In this document: positions 8,672-19,369 of the stretch, piece by piece
Numbering within the stretch: position 1 is the first letter of the stretch
How the letters are laid out: each line of letters opens with the position of its first letter
Origin: Methanosarcina sp.
GTDB taxonomy: Archaea; Halobacteriota; Methanosarcinia; Methanosarcinales; Methanosarcinaceae
Assembly (NCBI GenBank): GCA_003164755.1
Contig: PLUB01000086.1
Span: 1 to 52,821 of the forward strand
Direction of reading: 5' to 3'
Length of the DNA: 52,821 nt
The notes under the pieces: model-generated
Databases searched by the model: none
What the model saw: the letters and a program-made list of their open reading frames with translations, nothing else
Told to the model about the DNA's origin: nothing
Program-made: the position numbers and the translations under genes

Positions 8672-10618
8672 ATGGGGAAATATTTTAAAATAACAAAATT
8701 AATACGTTTAAATTCAAGTCAGTGTATATTTAGTGGGGCATTGGTTTTGTTTTTAGTCATCGGCTCATCGATAGCAATCGCATATACAGGATTCTTGGAA
8801 GAAAACAAATCATTTGATATTAAGAAAAATATCTTAATCCATACAGAGTTTTCTCCAAAGATCGAATCCGCACCAAAAAACCCCGAATTTATTAAATACC
8901 AGAAGAACATGATTTTTAATTCAGAGATATCTCGGGGGTTAATGGGTGAAAATATATTTGGTGATAATGGAGGGAGCGATGAAACTGGAGGTTTTTCACT
9001 AAAATCAGAAAGCTTTGTATCCGTCCCTGTAACATCACCATTTGGTAGATTTAAAACAGGCCTTGTACCTGCGCCTGTGGATCTCCGTCATCTCAGCAAC
9101 CATCATCAACACAGCAATCGTCTTCATTACAGCTATCGTTTCCATTCCAACAATAGTTCCTTAGCAAATATAACTGCTCCGGCTTACTATGATCTGCGGA
9201 GCCTAAAAAAGGTAAGTCAATCCATTAAAGACCAGGGTACTTCAGGAACATGTTGGGCATTTGCCACTTATGAGTCTCTTGAATCATTTTTAATGCCGAG
9301 AGAAAACTGGGACTTTTCAGAAAATAATTTGAAAAATCTACTCTCTTCTGCTTATCCAGGAGGGTTTGATTACATTGAAGGGGGAAACATGTTTATGTCA
9401 ACTGCCTATCTGGCTCGCTGGAGTGGTCCAGTGAAAGAAATAGATGATCCTTATAATCCCTATTCTGGTATGTCCCCTAATAATTTGCCCATACAAAAGC
9501 ATGTACAAAATGTGTCTTTCTATCCGGATAGAAATGGACCTATGGATAATAATGAAATAAAATCTGCAGTCATGAACTATGGAGTAGTATATACCACTAT
9601 AAATTACGATCCCACATTTTATTCAGCTACCACACATAGTTACTACTATAACGGGACCTTAGATAGTAACCATGCTGTGGATATTGTAGGCTGGAACGAT
9701 TCTTTTGACAGAAATAGGTTTTCTCCCCATCCTCCAGGAAATGGAGCATTTATCGTAAAAAATTGTTGGGGTACGAGCTTTGGTGAAAAAGGGTATTTCT
9801 ATGTTTCCTACTATGACTCAGATATAGGAATCTCCAATGCGGTTTTCACGGCTGAAAATTCTGATAATTATAAATACATCTACCAGTATGATCCTCTTGG
9901 ATGGACTGATAACTATGGATATGGTAACCTCACTAGTTGGTGTGCAAATATCTTTACTGCAAAAACTAACGAAGTACTCAAAGCGGTAAGTTTCTACACA
10001 ACAGATCTAAACTGCAAATATGAAATGTATATTTACACTAATTTGGGATCCAACCCCATTAGTCATGCTGGCCCGATTCTTACCCAAAGTGGGATACTCT
10101 CTACCTCAGGCTATCACACTGTTCATTTGAATTCTGGAATTCAGCTCAGTGAGGGTAAAAAGTTCTCGGTAGTTCTGAAGCTCATAAATTCTGGATATAA
10201 TTACCCGGTTGCAGTAGAAGCGCCGATCTCTGGCTATAGTAGTAAGGCAAAAGCAAATTCTGGGGAGAGTTTTATTAGTCCTGATGGAACTACTTGGACC
10301 GATATAACTACAGATCCAGATCACTTAAATACAAATGTGTGCATAAAGGCTTTCACTGACAAAGAAAACATGTCTTATGTTACTGATTTTGTTGCAACCC
10401 AGACTTCAGGAAGTGTACCACTAAATGTTGTGTTCACTGATAAAAGTACAGGATCACCAACTTCATGGTACTGGGACTTTGGAGACAGCACATACTCGAC
10501 AATTCAGAATCCTTTTCATGTTTATATTAAAGCTGGGCAATACATTGTTATTCTAAAGGTAACTAATAAAGCTGGGAGTAACATAGTGAAGAAAACAGTT
10601 CTGATTTATCAGAACTGA
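8672..10618 (+). CDS. Secreted papain-like (C1A) cysteine protease with lectin-like and PKD domains
   Basis: A 648-residue exported protease. The N-terminal hydrophobic segment FSGALVLFLVIGSSIAIAY (about residues 20-38) is a signal or anchor. The papain-type domain starts at YYDLRSL. It carries the oxyanion Gln in KDQGTSGTCWAF with catalytic Cys194, then His334 in SNHAVDIVGW and Asn364 in VKNCWGTSFGEKGY, so the triad is complete. A lectin-like domain often found behind archaeal and bacterial C1A domains follows (about 400-560, CIKAFTDKE at its end). A C-terminal PKD domain (about 568-648) has VPLNVVFTDKSTGSPTSWYW and DFGD. AGGGG lies 8 bases before the ATG. A chagasin-type inhibitor follows 11 bp downstream, which points to one operon. 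Confidence 0.93.
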   Translation: MGKYFKITKLIRLNSSQCIFSGALVLFLVIGSSIAIAYTGFLEENKSFDIKKNILIHTEFSPKIESAPKNPEFIKYQKNMIFNSEISRGLMGENIFGDNGGSDETGGFSLKSESFVSVPVTSPFGRFKTGLVPAPVDLRHLSNHHQHSNRLHYSYRFHSNNSSLANITAPAYYDLRSLKKVSQSIKDQGTSGTCWAFATYESLESFLMPRENWDFSENNLKNLLSSAYPGGFDYIEGGNMFMSTAYLARWSGPVKEIDDPYNPYSGMSPNNLPIQKHVQNVSFYPDRNGPMDNNEIKSAVMNYGVVYTTINYDPTFYSATTHSYYYNGTLDSNHAVDIVGWNDSFDRNRFSPHPPGNGAFIVKNCWGTSFGEKGYFYVSYYDSDIGISNAVFTAENSDNYKYIYQYDPLGWTDNYGYGNLTSWCANIFTAKTNEVLKAVSFYTTDLNCKYEMYIYTNLGSNPISHAGPILTQSGILSTSGYHTVHLNSGIQLSEGKKFSVVLKLINSGYNYPVAVEAPISGYSSKAKANSGESFISPDGTTWTDITTDPDHLNTNVCIKAFTDKENMSYVTDFVATQTSGSVPLNVVFTDKSTGSPTSWYWDFGDSTYSTIQNPFHVYIKAGQYIVILKVTNKAGSNIVKKTVLIYQN

Positions 10619-10629
10619 CAGGTGATAAT

Positions 10630-11058
10630 ATGTCAAGAATTAGACCTGTGATAACAGTTTTAATAATATATTTCATTTTAGCAATGATCCCAATGGCTTT
10701 ATGCGCTAAGATTAATACAGCAAGTCAACAGACTGTAATAACCGAAGATGACACAGGAAAGACCATATATCTTAAAAATGGGGACATTTTTTACCTGAGG
10801 CTGAAAGAAAATCCGAGCACTGGTTACTCCTGGGAACTCTCCCTGAGCAGGGGACTTAGCCTGCTAATGGACAAATATTATTCTCCGGATTATTCTAAAA
10901 AAGATGGAAGGTTTGTTGTTGGTGCTATAGGGTTCCATTCGTGGGAAATTAAAGCAGTGGGTAGAGGTAGCCAGCAGATACGGGGGATATATAAGAGATC
11001 TTGGGAAGAAGAGACAGGCGATGAACAGGTCTTCAAAATTAATGTTAAAATATTCTGA
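10630..11058 (+). CDS. Chagasin-type (I42) cysteine-protease inhibitor, secreted
   Basis: A 142-residue exported protein of the chagasin family, which blocks papain-like proteases with three loops. A signal segment VITVLIIYFILAMIPMALC is followed by the inhibitor domain. The L4 loop motif reads ENPSTGYSWEL (family NPTTGY). A second loop, GRGSQQIRGIYKRSWE, corresponds to the family's RPW region, with SW in place of PW. The middle GxGG loop is less clear (VVGAIGF). GGTGATA sits just upstream of the ATG, and only 11 bp separate it from the protease stop. The pair probably forms an operon in which the inhibitor restrains its own cell's protease until or after export. Confidence 0.9.
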   Translation: MSRIRPVITVLIIYFILAMIPMALCAKINTASQQTVITEDDTGKTIYLKNGDIFYLRLKENPSTGYSWELSLSRGLSLLMDKYYSPDYSKKDGRFVVGAIGFHSWEIKAVGRGSQQIRGIYKRSWEEETGDEQVFKINVKIF

Positions 11059-11425
11059 ACTGTATTCTATTTTTTGTGATAGAGCTCATCGCAAAACCAA
11101 TTTTACCCTTAAATAGGATTTCCAGAATTATTTTTATGATCATGAACTCGATTGATTACTCAAAATTCATGATTCAGAAAAGTAATTTCTAGTTTTGGGA
11201 TCAGAGCATGAAATGCTATTAACAATAGTATTTACCGAATGCAGTAACGAATTGACTAGTACATAAGTTTGATTTTTTGAGACTTGAGGTCTTCAACAGA
11301 CCAAAATTCTGCGGATCAATATAGTCTATTTTGAAAATAGAGTATCATTTCAACTGTTACAAACGAGAAGGTAAGTGAAACAGTAAAGAAAAAGGATTTA
11401 TTACAGCAGCTGAGAAATGAACATT
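11059..11425. other. Intergenic, nothing recognised
   Basis: AT-rich sequence after the inhibitor gene. No terminator hairpin or frame stands out. Confidence 0.45.
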
Positions 11426-12065
11426 TTAAGTTTGGGAAAAAATAACCCAGGTAAATGCTAAAGAGTATTGGGGAGCTTTGTTACTTATGGTTTGTGGAGG
11501 ATCAATAATTCCCTGCTCTTTCGATCGTGAAGATGTGAACCTTTGACTCTCTTTGTTTCCGTTCAATCCTCTAACTAGTCTATCATTTTTAAAATGAGTT
11601 TTTTTGGAATCATGCTCAGATATGATATCCTCTCTATCTGATTGAGATGTGATACGCATTGAATTAAGTAGCTTTGTCCATGGCTTTGGTCCGATCATCT
11701 ATCATTTAATTTTTGTGGTTAAGTACTGATCTGTGTATCCTATGATGTGCGATTTGAAAAGAATTAAGTATTCTCTCTTTTTCACTATTTGCACGTAGCA
11801 GGGCTGTAAAATCCATTAAATGGAGTGGTAGAAGGTCACGTTCAGTTCTTCTGGAACTCCATTCAAGTAAATTTCCATAAGAGGTAGTTAAATATTTCAT
11901 ATATGTTGTTGCATTATCTTCCTGCAATATTAAACTTCTAATAGATATCATGGGACTTATTTCAAAAAATCTGAAAAAAGTAAGCTTAGCAATAAGAAAG
12001 TAGGCCACACCAAAAAAAAACTTATCCATATTGAACTTGAACATATGTAAAAAACCCAGAACCAA
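11426..12065 (-). pseudogene. Decayed gene in two or more frames, unidentified repeat family
   Basis: The reverse strand has a coding-like stretch ISIRSLILQEDNATTYMKYL...RTERDLLPLHLMDFTALLRA that stops at 11706. A following frame gives KKTHFKNDRLVRGLNGNKES and SKEQGIIDPPQTISNKAPQY, down to 11426. The second half is similar at DNA level to 42981-43130 (shared GTGAAC...CTCTTTGTTT and AGTTTTTTTGG), so it is a repeated sequence and probably part of a mobile element. The protein family was not recognised. The frames at 11957-12208 are hydrophobic AT-rich run-ons and were not called. Confidence 0.4.
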
Positions 12066-13379
12066 GCTAAAATAAACGAAAGAACAAAAAATATAGGAAA
12101 CTTATTTTTATTTAAACTAAAGCTATCCACATACATATTAATGAACATGCTATATAAATATATAAAATTTATGGGAACATCACTAAAAAACAGGACACAA
12201 AAAAACATATATTTTGGGTTCTAAAGGCATATATTCCGATCAAATGAAAAAAACAGATCACTGTAGTTATAACCTTATTGTGGCTGTGTAAATTAAGGGA
12301 TAAAGAATCAGTTATATTTTACAAAAAGTTTTGTAAAATAATAACTCTCCAAAATTCACTAAACCAAATGATATAAATTCATTAGCATTGACTCTATAGG
12401 GTACTGTTTATTGGTATTGATACAAACAGTTCCAGATCTTTTTCTCATATTTGGGCTCTAGTGGAGCAAGCGTATTATATTAACATAGGAACGTAAGCTT
12501 AAGCCACTTTGGAGTTTGTTGCATGAAAATATCACTTGTGAATTAATGGATGAGTACAAAATTTGGGAAAAATATTTTGTTTACTAATAAACAGAAATTA
12601 CACACTATAAACGAATATATAGCGTTTGTAGATGAATCAAATCTCATAGACATCATTGATATAATTATAGGCATAATTAAAACTTCTAGATATTTGTGGC
12701 CTGATTTTTAAATATGATATTTAGATTTTATATAGATAATACAAAAATATAGTAGTACTTATAAGGTAAAACCAGTCTATTATCGTACAGGTAATTATTA
12801 CAAACCAATCTGCATTAAATATATTAAATATAGGAAGGTATATAATATGATAACTCTGATTCAAAAATATTCCTTAAATTGGATGGCGTTCACGCAAAAA
12901 AGACAGCTGGAACGATCGTAAAAACAGATTCTTCTGCTAATTCTGCTAAGGTTGTTTAAATACAACATTCATTACTTTTTACTTTTGATAACTCTTACTT
13001 TTTTTCACGTTTTCGGATTTAGGTTTTAAAGTAAAACATTTGCATGTTCTCAATGTCAACTTTCCATTAAAATTTTTTGTGCTATTAACCCTTCAATCAC
13101 AAGCTTAAGAGCATATAGAAACGCAGATTCTTTGATTTTAAACAAACTACTTCTTGTTCAGCCTAATTTACGTTATAATTTTTCGCTGTGTTTTGTATTT
13201 CCATCGCAAATAGTCTCTGCTCATTTAATTTGGTTACTTAAAACATAAATTGTATCACTTGCTGCATCAATAAGTATCCACCCGCTTGGTGTACCACTCC
13301 ATCATCGTACATTTCCAATTGGAAATTTTAAGAAATTCAACGATTGTGTTATTTGGTTAGTTACCAATGTTATTCCACA
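12066..13379. other. Long intergenic region with one dispersed repeat
   Basis: No intact gene. Near 12847 an ATG with AGGAAGGT upstream opens a short frame that after one base shift gives KLDGVHAKKTAGTIVKTDSS, possibly a relic of a small protein. 13025-13190 is a repeat also present at 28101-28260. Between 13200 and 13320 the reverse strand reads GTPSGWILIDAASDTIYVL without a start. The rest is featureless. Confidence 0.4.
13025..13190. repeat. Dispersed repeat R1, copy 1
   Basis: Shares GTTTTAAAGTAAA, TTCTCAA and a long run of spaced matches (AATCACAA.CTTAA, ATTTTAAACAA) with 28101-28260. The copies are diverged and about 150 bp long. This copy lies about 190 bp beyond the 3' end of the leader-family pseudogene at 13380. 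Confidence 0.45.
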
Positions 13380-13769
13380 TCAACAGTTTTGGTCTCCACA
13401 TCTACAGTCTGCAAATCTATATCTACAGCTTGGACATTCATATTTATAGGTTAAGAATCCATATCCACATGTTTGGTCTCCATCTCTACAGCTTTGATCT
13501 CCACATCCGCATCTTTGGTTGCCACCATTCCAGTTGCCGTTATTGTTTCCGTTTTCATAACCTAAATTATTGTTCCCATTGTTGTTCCCATTAAGGGAAT
13601 CACTATTTGCATTTCCATTACAGTTCCCGTTGAAACTCCCCTTATTAAAGTTACCTTATCCATTCCAACAATTAGCTGTACTTAATGTAGTTGTCACGGA
13701 TGTTATAAAAAAGACTAACAATAAAATATTCAGTGTTCTTTTTGTTCTGTTAAATATTTGTTTTCCCAT
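13380..13769 (-). pseudogene. Leader-family secreted Asn/Gly and Cys-rich protein, one in-frame stop
   Basis: The reverse frame starts MGKQIFNRTKRTLNILLLVF, a leader of the same type as at 6964 and 21738, with probable cleavage near TLSTA. It meets TAA at codon 38 (13656-13658), then stays open for 92 codons to TGA at 13380. The mature part has Asn/Gly repeats (NGNNNGNNNLGYENGNNNGN), then a Cys domain with repeated CGDQ/CRDGDQTCGYG and YECPSCRYRFADCRCGD. The long open remainder suggests a recent stop. TAA is not the pyrrolysine codon, so read-through is unlikely. A shared upstream element sits at 14018-14044. Confidence 0.7.
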
Positions 13770-14017
13770 TTTAAAGCCCACTCTAAACTTGTATGCAGTT
13801 AAATATTCGTAAAAATGATTAGATTGTCAGCGAATACAATCTTAAGATTGTTGAAATTTTAATTTGCTTGCCAATGGTGGATAACTACATTAATACGATC
13901 ATCAGTTTAATAAATCTTGGTAGAGTTTTAAAAAATAATCGTATTAATAAATTCGGAAGCTATATTATATATTCAAATATTTGCTATTATGATACTAATA
14001 TTAGTCTATTTCATAAC

Positions 14018-14044
14018 AAATAATATAATATATGGTGAAACATG
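14018..14044 (-). promoter_or_regulatory. Shared upstream element of leader-family genes (copy B)
   Basis: On the reverse strand CATGTTTCACCATA then TATTATATTATTT, 249 bp before the ATG at 13769. It matches the elements at 6721, 45672 and 50030. Confidence 0.6.
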
Positions 14045-14352
14045 TGTACTAATCTGTATTTAGTATACTACAAACAAAACGGCAGTATACTTAAAGTTCT
14101 GTAAAATCTAATTGACTCTGTATCCTTTGTCTCCACCACAAAAAAAGTGTTTATTGTTTCATTGATGCAGAGCTTTTGTGTGAAAACCTATGTATTTTCT
14201 CGATTTTCAGCCGAAAATTAGAGTGCATTTTACTGGATTGCATAGTAAATGCATAGTTTTTATTAAAACATATTTTGTTTTAAAAAGCCAAAAAGTTGCC
14301 ATATTAATCTCTGAAAGGGTAAAAATGAATGAAAATTAAGTAATTATTTAAC
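14045..14352. other. Spacer with IS256-type end remnant
   Basis: 14090-14165 (ACTTAAAGTTCTGTAAAATC, GACTCTGTATCCTTT, CACAAAAAAAGTG) resembles the sequence before the IS256 transposase relic at 40084, so it is probably a solo left end. 14281-14352 is the start of a duplication shared with 25435-25503. No gene was seen. Confidence 0.4.
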
Positions 14353-14700
14353 CTACAAATTAGATTTATTTAATTTATTCAGAGTAATTGCTTTATTGTA
14401 CCAAGATGCTAAATCCTGCGGGTTAATTTCAATTGCTTTGTCACATGCTGTATGGCTTCATTGTACTTGCCTAAGAAGGTTAGAATAAGTCCTTTATTAG
14501 TCCAAGCCATTAAATTATGTGGGTTAATTTCAGTTGCTTTGTCATATGCTTTTCTAGCTTCATCGTATTTGCCTAAGCTGCTGAGAGCGTTTCCTTTATT
14601 GTACCCAGCTTCTGAATCCTGTGGGTTAATTTTAATTGCTGTGTTATATGGTATTATTGATTTTGTTATATACTTTTATTGCTTCATCGAATCTATTTTT
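14353..14700 (-). pseudogene. TPR-protein relic, partial copy of the gene at 25567
   Basis: The reverse strand reads AIKINPQDSEAGYNKGNALS, SLGKYDEARKAYDKATEINP and HNLMAWTNKGLILTFLGKYN, then after a frameshift KAIEINPQDLASWYNKAITL and LNKLNKSNL before the stop at 14353. About three 34-residue TPR units remain. The N-terminus and signal peptide are gone. The tail and the following 70 bp are nearly the same as the end of the TPR gene at 25504-26532, so this is a duplicated and decayed 3' part of that gene. Confidence 0.75.
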
Positions 14701-15041
14701 TAAATTTATCCAATAATCTTACATTGTTAATTTGCACATAAAAACTGATATTATTTTTTAATTTTAAATCAGTATTATGATATGAAAAATATATATAGTT
14801 GTGAATGATATTCTGTTTAATAAAAGTAACTATGTTCAAACATTACATAGTCCGGTCTCTGATTTAAAAATCTATTTCAGAATCAGCAACCTATAATTTT
14901 CAAGAAGTGGTTTGCACTTAAGAAACCTAATGGGTACCTAAAATGTAATCTTTATAAAAAAAGTTAAAAACAGAGATTAAAATTTTAATAATTTTTAACT
15001 TGTAACAACGAATTAATTACTTAAATAGTGTCCAATTTTAT
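14701..15041. other. Intergenic, nothing recognised
   Basis: AT-rich spacer upstream of the DUF11-protein relic. No supported feature. Confidence 0.4.
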
Positions 15042-15648
15042 ATGACTAAAACTAGATGGTGTATAAAGATGGGAAAAGATTGCGTAAATTTAACCAGATT
15101 AAATACTTTACCAAATTGTTTGAAACTTGTAAGAAGTATGTCGATAGAAGCTCATTTGTGGTCCTATAAACTCAGTTTTCAGTCTATGATCAAAGTGATG
15201 CTGCCAGCAATCTTGAGTATGATTCTTTTATTTAGCATGATTCCTTTCGAAGCGCAGGCTTCAAGCAGTCAATCTAAATTGAGCTTGTATACTTGCTAAT
15301 CTTTCAATGGATAACGAATCAACCAGCTCAAACCCTGCTACGTTGACAGTTACATCCGGGCAGAGTCCAGCTCTAACAATAGTAAAATCAGCATCTCCAA
15401 CAACTTACGCTACTATAGGACAGACTATTACATACATTTACAATGTAACTAACTCTGGAAATGTGAATATCAAAGGACCTATTAACATTATAGATAGCCT
15501 CATAAATGGGCCAATCTCGATACCAAACACTGATCTTAGCCCAGGGCAAAGCATCACCGGAACCGCAAACTACACAATAACACAAGCAGACATTAATTCT
15601 GGTTCTGTGACTATCTCAGTGTATGCAAAAATATTGATGATCGTTTAA
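15042..15648 (+). pseudogene. DUF11-type surface protein, internally deleted
   Basis: The first frame (to 15299) ends with a signal-like segment MIKVMLPAILSMILLFSMIP and FEAQASSSQSKLSLYTC. The second, from 15307, reads SSNPATLTVTSGQSPALTIV, KSASPTTYATIGQTITYIYN and DLSPGQSITGTANYTITQAD, a DUF11/DUF7507-type beta-sandwich repeat usual in archaeal cell-surface proteins. The frames overlap at TTGCTAATC, where ANLSMDNESTSS is the tail of a preceding repeat. A large internal deletion therefore joined the signal peptide to the last repeats. The C-terminus frameshifts again near 15610. Confidence 0.7.
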
Positions 15649-16052
15649 CAATAATATCATTTCCAACAAGGATATTACAAAAGTAATAGCTACCCAGCAT
15701 CCCTCTGGTTGGTGCGATAACTGCAACTCTCGATTAAGGTCCTGGTTTTAGGTCTACCCAACCAATTATTGGGGAATCAAAACAAGCTGTAATACCGCAG
15801 GTGGTAAAAAACAACAATAATGGAATTTGTCGATATCCAGGTTCTTTACCTGGATATTTGAAAGAAATAAACCATCAAGTTAATTCATTTAAGCTAGTTT
15901 CGAATCTATCTACACATTGTTGAAGTTACTCCTCATATGGATAAATAAGGATCAATAAGATGTATTGGACTTCTACTTATGCACCAAAACAGGCAGAAAT
16001 GAAATTTTGAAATCTGCTCCTTTATTTTAGACCCTAGGTGCGCACAATTATG
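15649..16052. other. Spacer with hairpin and coding-like relic
   Basis: After the DUF11 relic a forward frame without a start reads FRSTQPIIGESKQAVIPQVV and ends NLSTHC, perhaps more of the same surface-protein gene. It contains the hairpin annotated at 15833. Nothing else was seen. Confidence 0.35.
15833..15857. terminator. Perfect 9-bp hairpin
   Basis: ATATCCAGG, loop TTCTTTA, CCTGGATAT. A perfect 9-bp stem with a 7-base loop, about 185 bp after the DUF11 relic. It could be a terminator, but no strong T-run follows it. The structure is seen directly and the role is inferred. Confidence 0.4.
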
Positions 16053-16862
16053 TGAACTAACACTCCGCTGAAGACTAAGTGGATTCTTGGTTTATTTCGT
16101 TCTCTTTTCCGCGGGTATCAGATCCCAATTAGATTTTGGTTAATATTGTATTCTAATTCTGTTACAAAACTACTTCATGCCGAATCACCTATAGCCTATG
16201 CTAAATGGTTATTTATAATCATGTCTTTAACATTCAGAGTTTCAAAAGCTATTACTTGTTTCTCGCTAACAAGTTCAAAAGAGAGGTTGTGTTAAAAATC
16301 ATTTCTCTGATTTGTTATTTTATCACGAAGTACAGATAGTTTTTGTTTGGCTTTTTCTCTGTTTTTAGAACCTTTTTGTTTTCGACTAACTCTTTTTGAA
16401 GTACTTTAAGTCTCTTCAAAGAGTTTTTCGAGTACGTAGGATTTTCAACCTTTTCTTCAGTTGAAATTACAACAAAATCTGTTATCTCAAGTCTACACCA
16501 ATAGGCGTAGATTCAAAAAATACTTGTTTAACTGGGAGGTTTTTTCATCTTCCACTAAAATGTTGATATAGTAATTTCCTGTGCAAGACTTCGAAATAGT
16601 AGCGGTTTTTAATTCCCCTTCAAATATTTTTTGAAGAACTACTTCGATTTTATTAATTTTAGGAAGCTTAAAAGTATTGTTTCCAAATATATATATGAGC
16701 CTTCGATGGCAATTCACAGATCAATTTAAACAAAGATTTTTGAAACCAAGATAATTGAACCTTTTTCTCCAAAGCAAGAATCCAATCAATTACAAAAGAG
16801 GATTCCAATAAACCTCTAAAAGCTAACTGGATATTCTCACAGGATTGATAACTACAAGCCAA
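16053..16862 (-). pseudogene. IS200/605 TnpB element relic with right end
   Basis: On the reverse strand, fragments in order from 16862: ACSYQSCENIQLAFRGLL, KINKIEVVLQKIFEGELKTA, TISKSCTGNYYINILVED, a segment readable as KNSLKRLKVLQKELVENKKV across frames, LRDKITNQRNDF, and LSFELVSEKQVIAFETLNVK with a following SSFVTELEYN. These match an archaeal IS1341-type TnpB through its central and RuvC region, broken by many stops. The zinc ribbon is deleted. The element closes at 16053-16073 with the same right end (reverse of CTTCAGC.GAGTGTTAGTTC) as at 8208, and ATCAGATCCCAATTAGATTT matches the tnpB tail. Confidence 0.8.
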
Positions 16863-18649
16863 AATTATAATCCAAAACGAAAAGACAAAACAGGGTCTGG
16901 ATTTTCAAGTCAGGATATTTCAATGATCCAGACCACAACAACTTGTACCAATATCTATTTTTTAAGGTCCTTTGTTGTTCTTAAGGATAAATTTTTTATC
17001 CCCTACTCCAGCAGGTCTTTTTTCGATATTAGGTATCGGCACATGGTCGCTTATAAAACATAGTTTGTTGAAAATAATTATTAATGTAATTATGCTGCCA
17101 GCAAATAAAAAACCGGGTGCAATGGGAACAACAATACTATATATACTATTTAGTGATAATATGTCCACAATATCACCTCTACGGATACTATATGCCGATT
17201 ATGTGTTATAAATATATCGTCTGAAAATATTAAATAGGCATAAACAAGTTAAGTAAACATTACTTCTCACTATTCGGTTCCGATCCATATTTTCATGGGT
17301 TCTCTTTTCAATAAATCCTAAGCAAAGTCGAAAAAAGCAAGCTTGATAGGTTACTATCACTAATTCTACGGCGTCTATTCTTCAACACTATGTAATTCTT
17401 TCTTTAAATTACTTTTAGGGAAATCATTTCTCAGGAATATCAGAGACCTTTTAATTTATCATACAGTTTTGATAGCTATATTTATTGCTAAAACATTGCT
17501 ATTTTTCCAGATTTTACATTTAAATTTGGTATGACAGTTTATGAGGCTATATTCCTTACACCATTTTGTCTCCCTCTTTATGCGTAGTAACTCTGCGAGG
17601 AGTCATAATTCCAAAAAAGTTACGTGATTCAGTAAAAAATGAATCCCAACCTATAATGGGCAGAATAGAGGTCCAAATTCTGCCTCTATCCGAATGAATG
17701 CAGATTTAATGATGGTGTCTTTGTGTGTCAATGGAAGCAAATTCACGAATGTGAGATCCCCAAAGACATCGATAGGTTAGAAACTTATAGTCAATCATGT
17801 TAGTGGATTGTTAGCCGGAATCACAAAATCATTTATGCAAAATAATTGATACTTAGTACAGAAAGAAATTGAGATTACTTGAGCCTTATGGAGATAAATT
17901 TACAAGTATGGATCTTAGGGAAAAAAGTATGTGAAATTCTCACGAGTTGTCTGAAAGCCATACATTTCCTCACGTTTGGGGATTATAACATCTCTCTGTA
18001 GACCTGTGGCATGAGCCTAACCTGTTAAGGTATGGAAAAGATCAGGAGAAAATTACTTTATCAGCATATTCATCAAATGAATACAGCAGCTCTGCTATAA
18101 TCTGCAAACAAGCCCAGATTTGTTTGAATTTACTAGCAAGATGCCCTTTCCATTATTTGTAGCAGCAAAATTTAGCGAAGAATTGGTTTCGTGTAAGACT
18201 AGCAAGTCTAGAATAACAGTACGACAAAAATAGTGATTTTTGCCCGGATTCAGAGCTTCCACGCCCATGAAAATAATCAAAGCAGTTGTTTATAAATAAG
18301 ATTCTTTTCCCTATACCTCTTAGAACTTCCATATTTATTTAGCCTTCAAAAACTTAGCAGAATCCAGAACTGAAAATCTTTAATCTTATTAGCTAGTCAT
18401 CCATTAAGATCTCATATAATATCTCGCAATTTTATATGAACTAGATACAAAAAAGATCTGACCATGGTGCCAAAAATAGATTCGTATTACAAAGAAGTGA
18501 TGATTAAGAGGGATAGGCGAAAACAAAAAGGTGCGGGTGTTCACTTCACCTCATATCTAAATGACGGGTAATTCTCATGAACATCCTCACTACAAAGTAA
18601 TAAAATGAAATATCAGCCTGTTAGATTTGAGCAAAAAGCCTTGTTATTT
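16863..18649. other. Long non-coding or decayed stretch
   Basis: No intact gene. From 17596 a forward frame reads RGVIIPKKLRDSVKNESQPI and MGRIEVQILPLSE, then continues in another frame as MVSLCVNGSKFTNVRSPKT. This looks like a decayed gene but is not recognised. 16970-17210 has a hydrophobic run (LFSILGIGTWSLIKHSLLK) of doubtful meaning. No RNA gene was seen. Confidence 0.35.
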
Positions 18650-19342
18650 TTAGCTTTGGCTTTTTTGTTGTCTTGCAATTAAGATATCCCCTTGTCTCAC
18701 TGTGATATATCTTGATGTTTCACTTATGTTGCTACCATTAGTTTTTCTCACGGTTAAAGTTACTTTGAATTTCCCTGCTTTAGAATATGTGTGTGTTGGG
18801 CTACGGGATGAGGAAGTAGCTCCATCTCCAAAATTCCAAATTCGTGAAATCGATGATTCAGTGCTTTTATCAACGAATGACACTTTCAATGGCTTTTTTC
18901 CAGATGTTACACTTGCAGAGAACGCAGCATTAGGAGCTTTCATGGCAGTTGGAGCTTTTGAAGTCACAACGGTTATGTAATTTAATTTTGTTACTGTGTC
19001 GCTAACCCCCCACTTACCTGTCACTGTTGCTGTAACATTATAATTTCCTATTGTAGTATATGTGTGTGTTGGATTCTGCTCATATGAATTCTCACTCCCA
19101 TCTCCAAAGTTCCAAGTCCACGCAACTGGTGATCCTGTGCTTTTATCGGTGAAAGACACAGTTAATGGTGCTGTTCCAGATGTCATCTCTGCAGAGAAAG
19201 CTGCAATGGGTTTTATATTGATATCTAATCCATTAAAATCCCATCCATCTACAGATTGAGCAGCTGCTAATACCATCGAAGATCCAAAAAATAAGATTGC
19301 TAAAACTAAGGCTATTGGAAAAAGGTTGTTTGCATTTTTCAC
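18650..19342 (-). CDS. Exported protein with two PKD domains
   Basis: An exported surface protein of about 230 residues. The frame opens at an ATG at 19369, but a GTG at 19342 is preceded by GGGGGAGAAGATCA and gives MKNANNLFPIALVLAILF, a normal signal peptide, so GTG is preferred. Cleavage probably follows VLAAA. Two PKD domains follow: AFSAEMTSGTAPLTVSFTDK with WNFGDGSENSYEQNPTHTY, and AAFSASVTSGKKPLKVSFVD with WNFGDGATSSSRSPTHTYS. The first resembles the PKD domain of the protease at 8672 (FTDKSTGSP). There is no anchor or catalytic domain. It is probably a secreted or S-layer-associated adhesion or scaffold protein, transcribed alone. Confidence 0.88.
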   Translation of the reverse strand: MKNANNLFPIALVLAILFFGSSMVLAAAQSVDGWDFNGLDINIKPIAAFSAEMTSGTAPLTVSFTDKSTGSPVAWTWNFGDGSENSYEQNPTHTYTTIGNYNVTATVTGKWGVSDTVTKLNYITVVTSKAPTAMKAPNAAFSASVTSGKKPLKVSFVDKSTESSISRIWNFGDGATSSSRSPTHTYSKAGKFKVTLTVRKTNGSNISETSRYITVRQGDILIARQQKSQS

Positions 19343-19369
19343 TGATCTTCTCCCCCTTTCAGAGTTCAT

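Noticed and set aside
13656..13658. Pyrrolysine read-through of the 13769 pseudogene
   Set aside because: The stop is TAA, not TAG.
13367..13812. Forward frames rich in His/Tyr/Phe
   Set aside because: Antisense of the Asn/Gly and Cys-rich leader-family pseudogene, whose leader and repeats are clear on the reverse strand.
15890..15930. tRNA T-loop-like GTTTCGAATCTAT
   Set aside because: No acceptor, D or anticodon stems can be built around it. No tRNA was found anywhere in the window.
18702..19259. Forward frames opposite the PKD gene
   Set aside because: Repetitive because the PKD domains are repetitive. No ribosome sites, and the reverse-strand protein is convincing.
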